Assembly (NCBI GenBank): GCA_030374805.1
Contig: JARGSG010000029.1
Span: 124,001 to 188,000 of the forward strand
Source of the DNA: Gracilaria gracilis
Lineage: Eukaryota; Rhodophyta; Florideophyceae; Gracilariales; Gracilariaceae
Reading direction: 5' to 3'
DNA length: 64,000 bases
Positions 63,601-64,000 of this stretch are shown piece after piece. The position numbers were made by a program, and so were the translations under genes. Position 1 is the first letter of the stretch, and the number at the start of each line of letters is the position of its first letter. The notes beneath the pieces were generated by a model. That model was not told the DNA's origin. It saw only the letters and a list, made by a program, of their open reading frames with translations, and did not search any database.

Positions 63601-63999
63601 CGTTCCCAAACGTGAAAGAGCATCCGCTTGCGCGTTGAGACTTCCCTTCTTGTAGGTGACTTCATAATCAAACTCGGCTAGCCGAAGACGCCAGCGCATT
63701 AAACGCCCGGAAGGTTCCGTGATTGACATTAACCAGCGTAACGCGGAGTGATCCGTGTTAACGGTAAAATGCACACCCATAAGATATGGTCTTAACGTCT
63801 GTAAAGCCCATACCATGGCGAGACACTCCTTTTCGGATACCGAATAGTTCCGTTCATGAACGTTGAGCGTGCGAGACCAAAATCCAATTGGTCGGCGTTC
63901 CCCGTCGGGTGTAGTCTGAAACAGTGCACAGCCGATCTGGTAGTCGCTCGCATCCGTATCCACGGTAAATGGCAACCCGTTCTTCGGTAATGACAGCAC
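60634..63999 (-). CDS. pol: Gy3 pol (RNase H, integrase, linker, chromodomain), partial
   Basis: 1121 codons without a stop, cut by the window edge at its N-terminal side. RNase H comes first (PFTVDTDASDYQIGCALFQ, TVNTDHSALRWLM, ADALSRL). An H2C2 finger follows (HLSHFSKVAFHPG, CTHC). The integrase catalytic residues are in EFVAIDILG, LSDNGPQF and GQVERFNRT, and a GPYRVISV-type C-terminal fold comes after. A roughly 430-residue low-complexity linker follows, then a chromodomain (EFVVDHIVGHSWHPKGYRQY, VRWYGYPPSADTDEPVEHL). The long linker is shared with Gy1 and is absent from Gy2. All visible catalytic residues are present, so this copy may be functional. Confidence 0.95.
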   Translation of the reverse strand: MLSLPKNGLPFTVDTDASDYQIGCALFQTTPDGERRPIGFWSRTLNVHERNYSVSEKECLAMVWALQTLRPYLMGVHFTVNTDHSALRWLMSITEPSGRLMRWRLRLAEFDYEVTYKKGSLNAQADALSRLGTEGEALRVDDDDEDIPCFLMEEGEEDYELISDDICDDLLVADGEDPEPGAFVPITPEEMIREQQGDPFCTRIRAQINGGANIPFGVNTQGYLVRVVRSSPQIVVPHSLQSRVLHLSHFSKVAFHPGARRLYKTLRRDFYWPALALDCYTTVKACTHCARERVKLRRHAKKLTLFPARAPLEFVAIDILGEFLRTTRGNWFLLVITDRFSKLVRTIPLRKITSRTVAEALVKHWVLVYGPPVSHLSDNGPQFTARFFQDVCRILDVKNLFTTTYHPQCNGQVERFNRTLLSALRAYTVEHPKTWDLYTDTVTYAYNTQVHRVTGLSSFELVLSRTPPPVAVEPQPKLDTFPSTVDHYLRWKQWLSFMVPVARSAMAKAQHAYKRNFDARIRRPLPPLEPGQTTFVRKEYYNPEKERRHKLSPIADGPYRVISVNKDTVVLEVGGAHERFSRDRVVQGPTRHTEVVLDTQQEAGQAENRSLQSTEATPLVGLRHPSRGLSQLPMLSSRTESSDSTPLVKSRFTASIEPSTDVITAPRIAPLQEGEGNSRVVAEEQESPVSQPSQTSRDSRREELETELSQDTVEDVIAKDTTVSGQANPLQRADIAKGAQRSTADRSPISKGHAQSTDSRTVQDTGIAHPHGESPHDQPPVVEETQEGPPDRARESSSAPPVVDADHPISRKSTATAPLDTATRSIPDARKPQTVADVRRAPPTQARSKEITVDPGIARPVSQEREKTLAEAKLEHPGTGMEEAPPHPSVGKSLSARHDVLNRHDSARTVGDTEYRPDLGKIQAARAGVRARHTSRGTRRAPHSGPTLSTGSAVATNCRTESREPARAVVGNPPPRPKPPSTLETTRNRDVEETVETEELLENSRNPVRKTQQRTTEPPKASEAHSNAAGIPITVPLRSVDYPSKGGEEREVYSKEFVVDHIVGHSWHPKGYRQYQVRWYGYPPSADTDEPVEHLPRTKFVQYHRRTNTDVPANLHRALVG

Positions 64000-64000
64000 G

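Larger units (their letters stand above)
57174..64000 (-). mobile_element. Gy3: Ty3/gypsy chromovirus, 5' part outside window
   Basis: 3' LTR, PPT, a + strand antisense ORF, then pol reading leftward to the window edge. The PPT and LTR start are identical to those of Gy1, and the RNase H, integrase and chromodomain are close to Gy1. Unlike Gy1, no stop occurs in the visible pol. It inserted into a DIRS-like RNase H gene. Confidence 0.93.

Noticed and set aside
1-64000. CRISPR array, rRNA operon or bacterial operon structure
   Set aside because: No regularly spaced direct repeats and no rRNA-like sequence. The LTR, MULE, piggyBac and DIRS elements show a eukaryotic nuclear genome.

Overview
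The window is a transposon-rich stretch of a nuclear eukaryotic genome. Only four or five loci look like ordinary host genes: a MYND zinc-finger gene, a hypothetical ORF, a broken WD40 gene, a His/Cys-rich anchored protein and a CBM20 starch-binding protein. Each reads as a single exon. Intronless compact genes, a CBM20 protein and islands of LTR retrotransposons would suit a florideophyte red alga, but that is inference; the sequence itself only says 'eukaryote'.

Layout. 1-9469: a decayed Ty3/gypsy chromovirus (Gy1, + strand) ending in an 847-bp LTR. 9867-11395: a broken pogo-like DDE transposase. 12138-12584: a hypothetical ORF. 12600-19775: a large inverted repeat, with arms of about 2.2 kb, made of two decayed Ty1/copia pieces (A and B). 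20142-20963: the MYND gene. 21060-49647: a nested block. A copia element (C) is bounded by CCCGC target duplications. Its 3' LTR holds a 418-bp solo LTR (duplication GCTTC), a MULE DNA transposon (28781-46573, about 11-bp duplication) and a piggyBac-like element (46634-49459). The MULE transposase gene is itself split by an 11.2-kb gypsy element (Gy2, 31137-42331, duplication CATCC, two 541-bp LTRs). 50206-53698: the WD40 fragment, His/Cys-rich gene and CBM20 gene. 55741-57173: a DIRS-like remnant (RNase H plus tyrosine recombinase) interrupted by a further gypsy element (Gy3, 57174 to the window edge, - strand).

The main observation is architectural. In every sufficiently complete LTR element here, an extra ORF lies between pol and the 3' end on the opposite strand, tail to tail with pol. 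Gy2 has 32884-35078, Gy3 has 58207-60036, and copia A, B and C each carry a copy of a third protein. The two gypsy antisense proteins are large (about 610-730 residues), share weak collinear motifs and each have a TATAAG box on their own strand. The copia antisense protein is unrelated to them and has a Cys...His-Asp arrangement like a papain-fold enzyme. Antisense extra ORFs are known in some plant Ty3/gypsy lineages. Seeing them in both the gypsy and copia superfamilies in one locus, with unrecognised proteins, is the best candidate here for an undescribed system.
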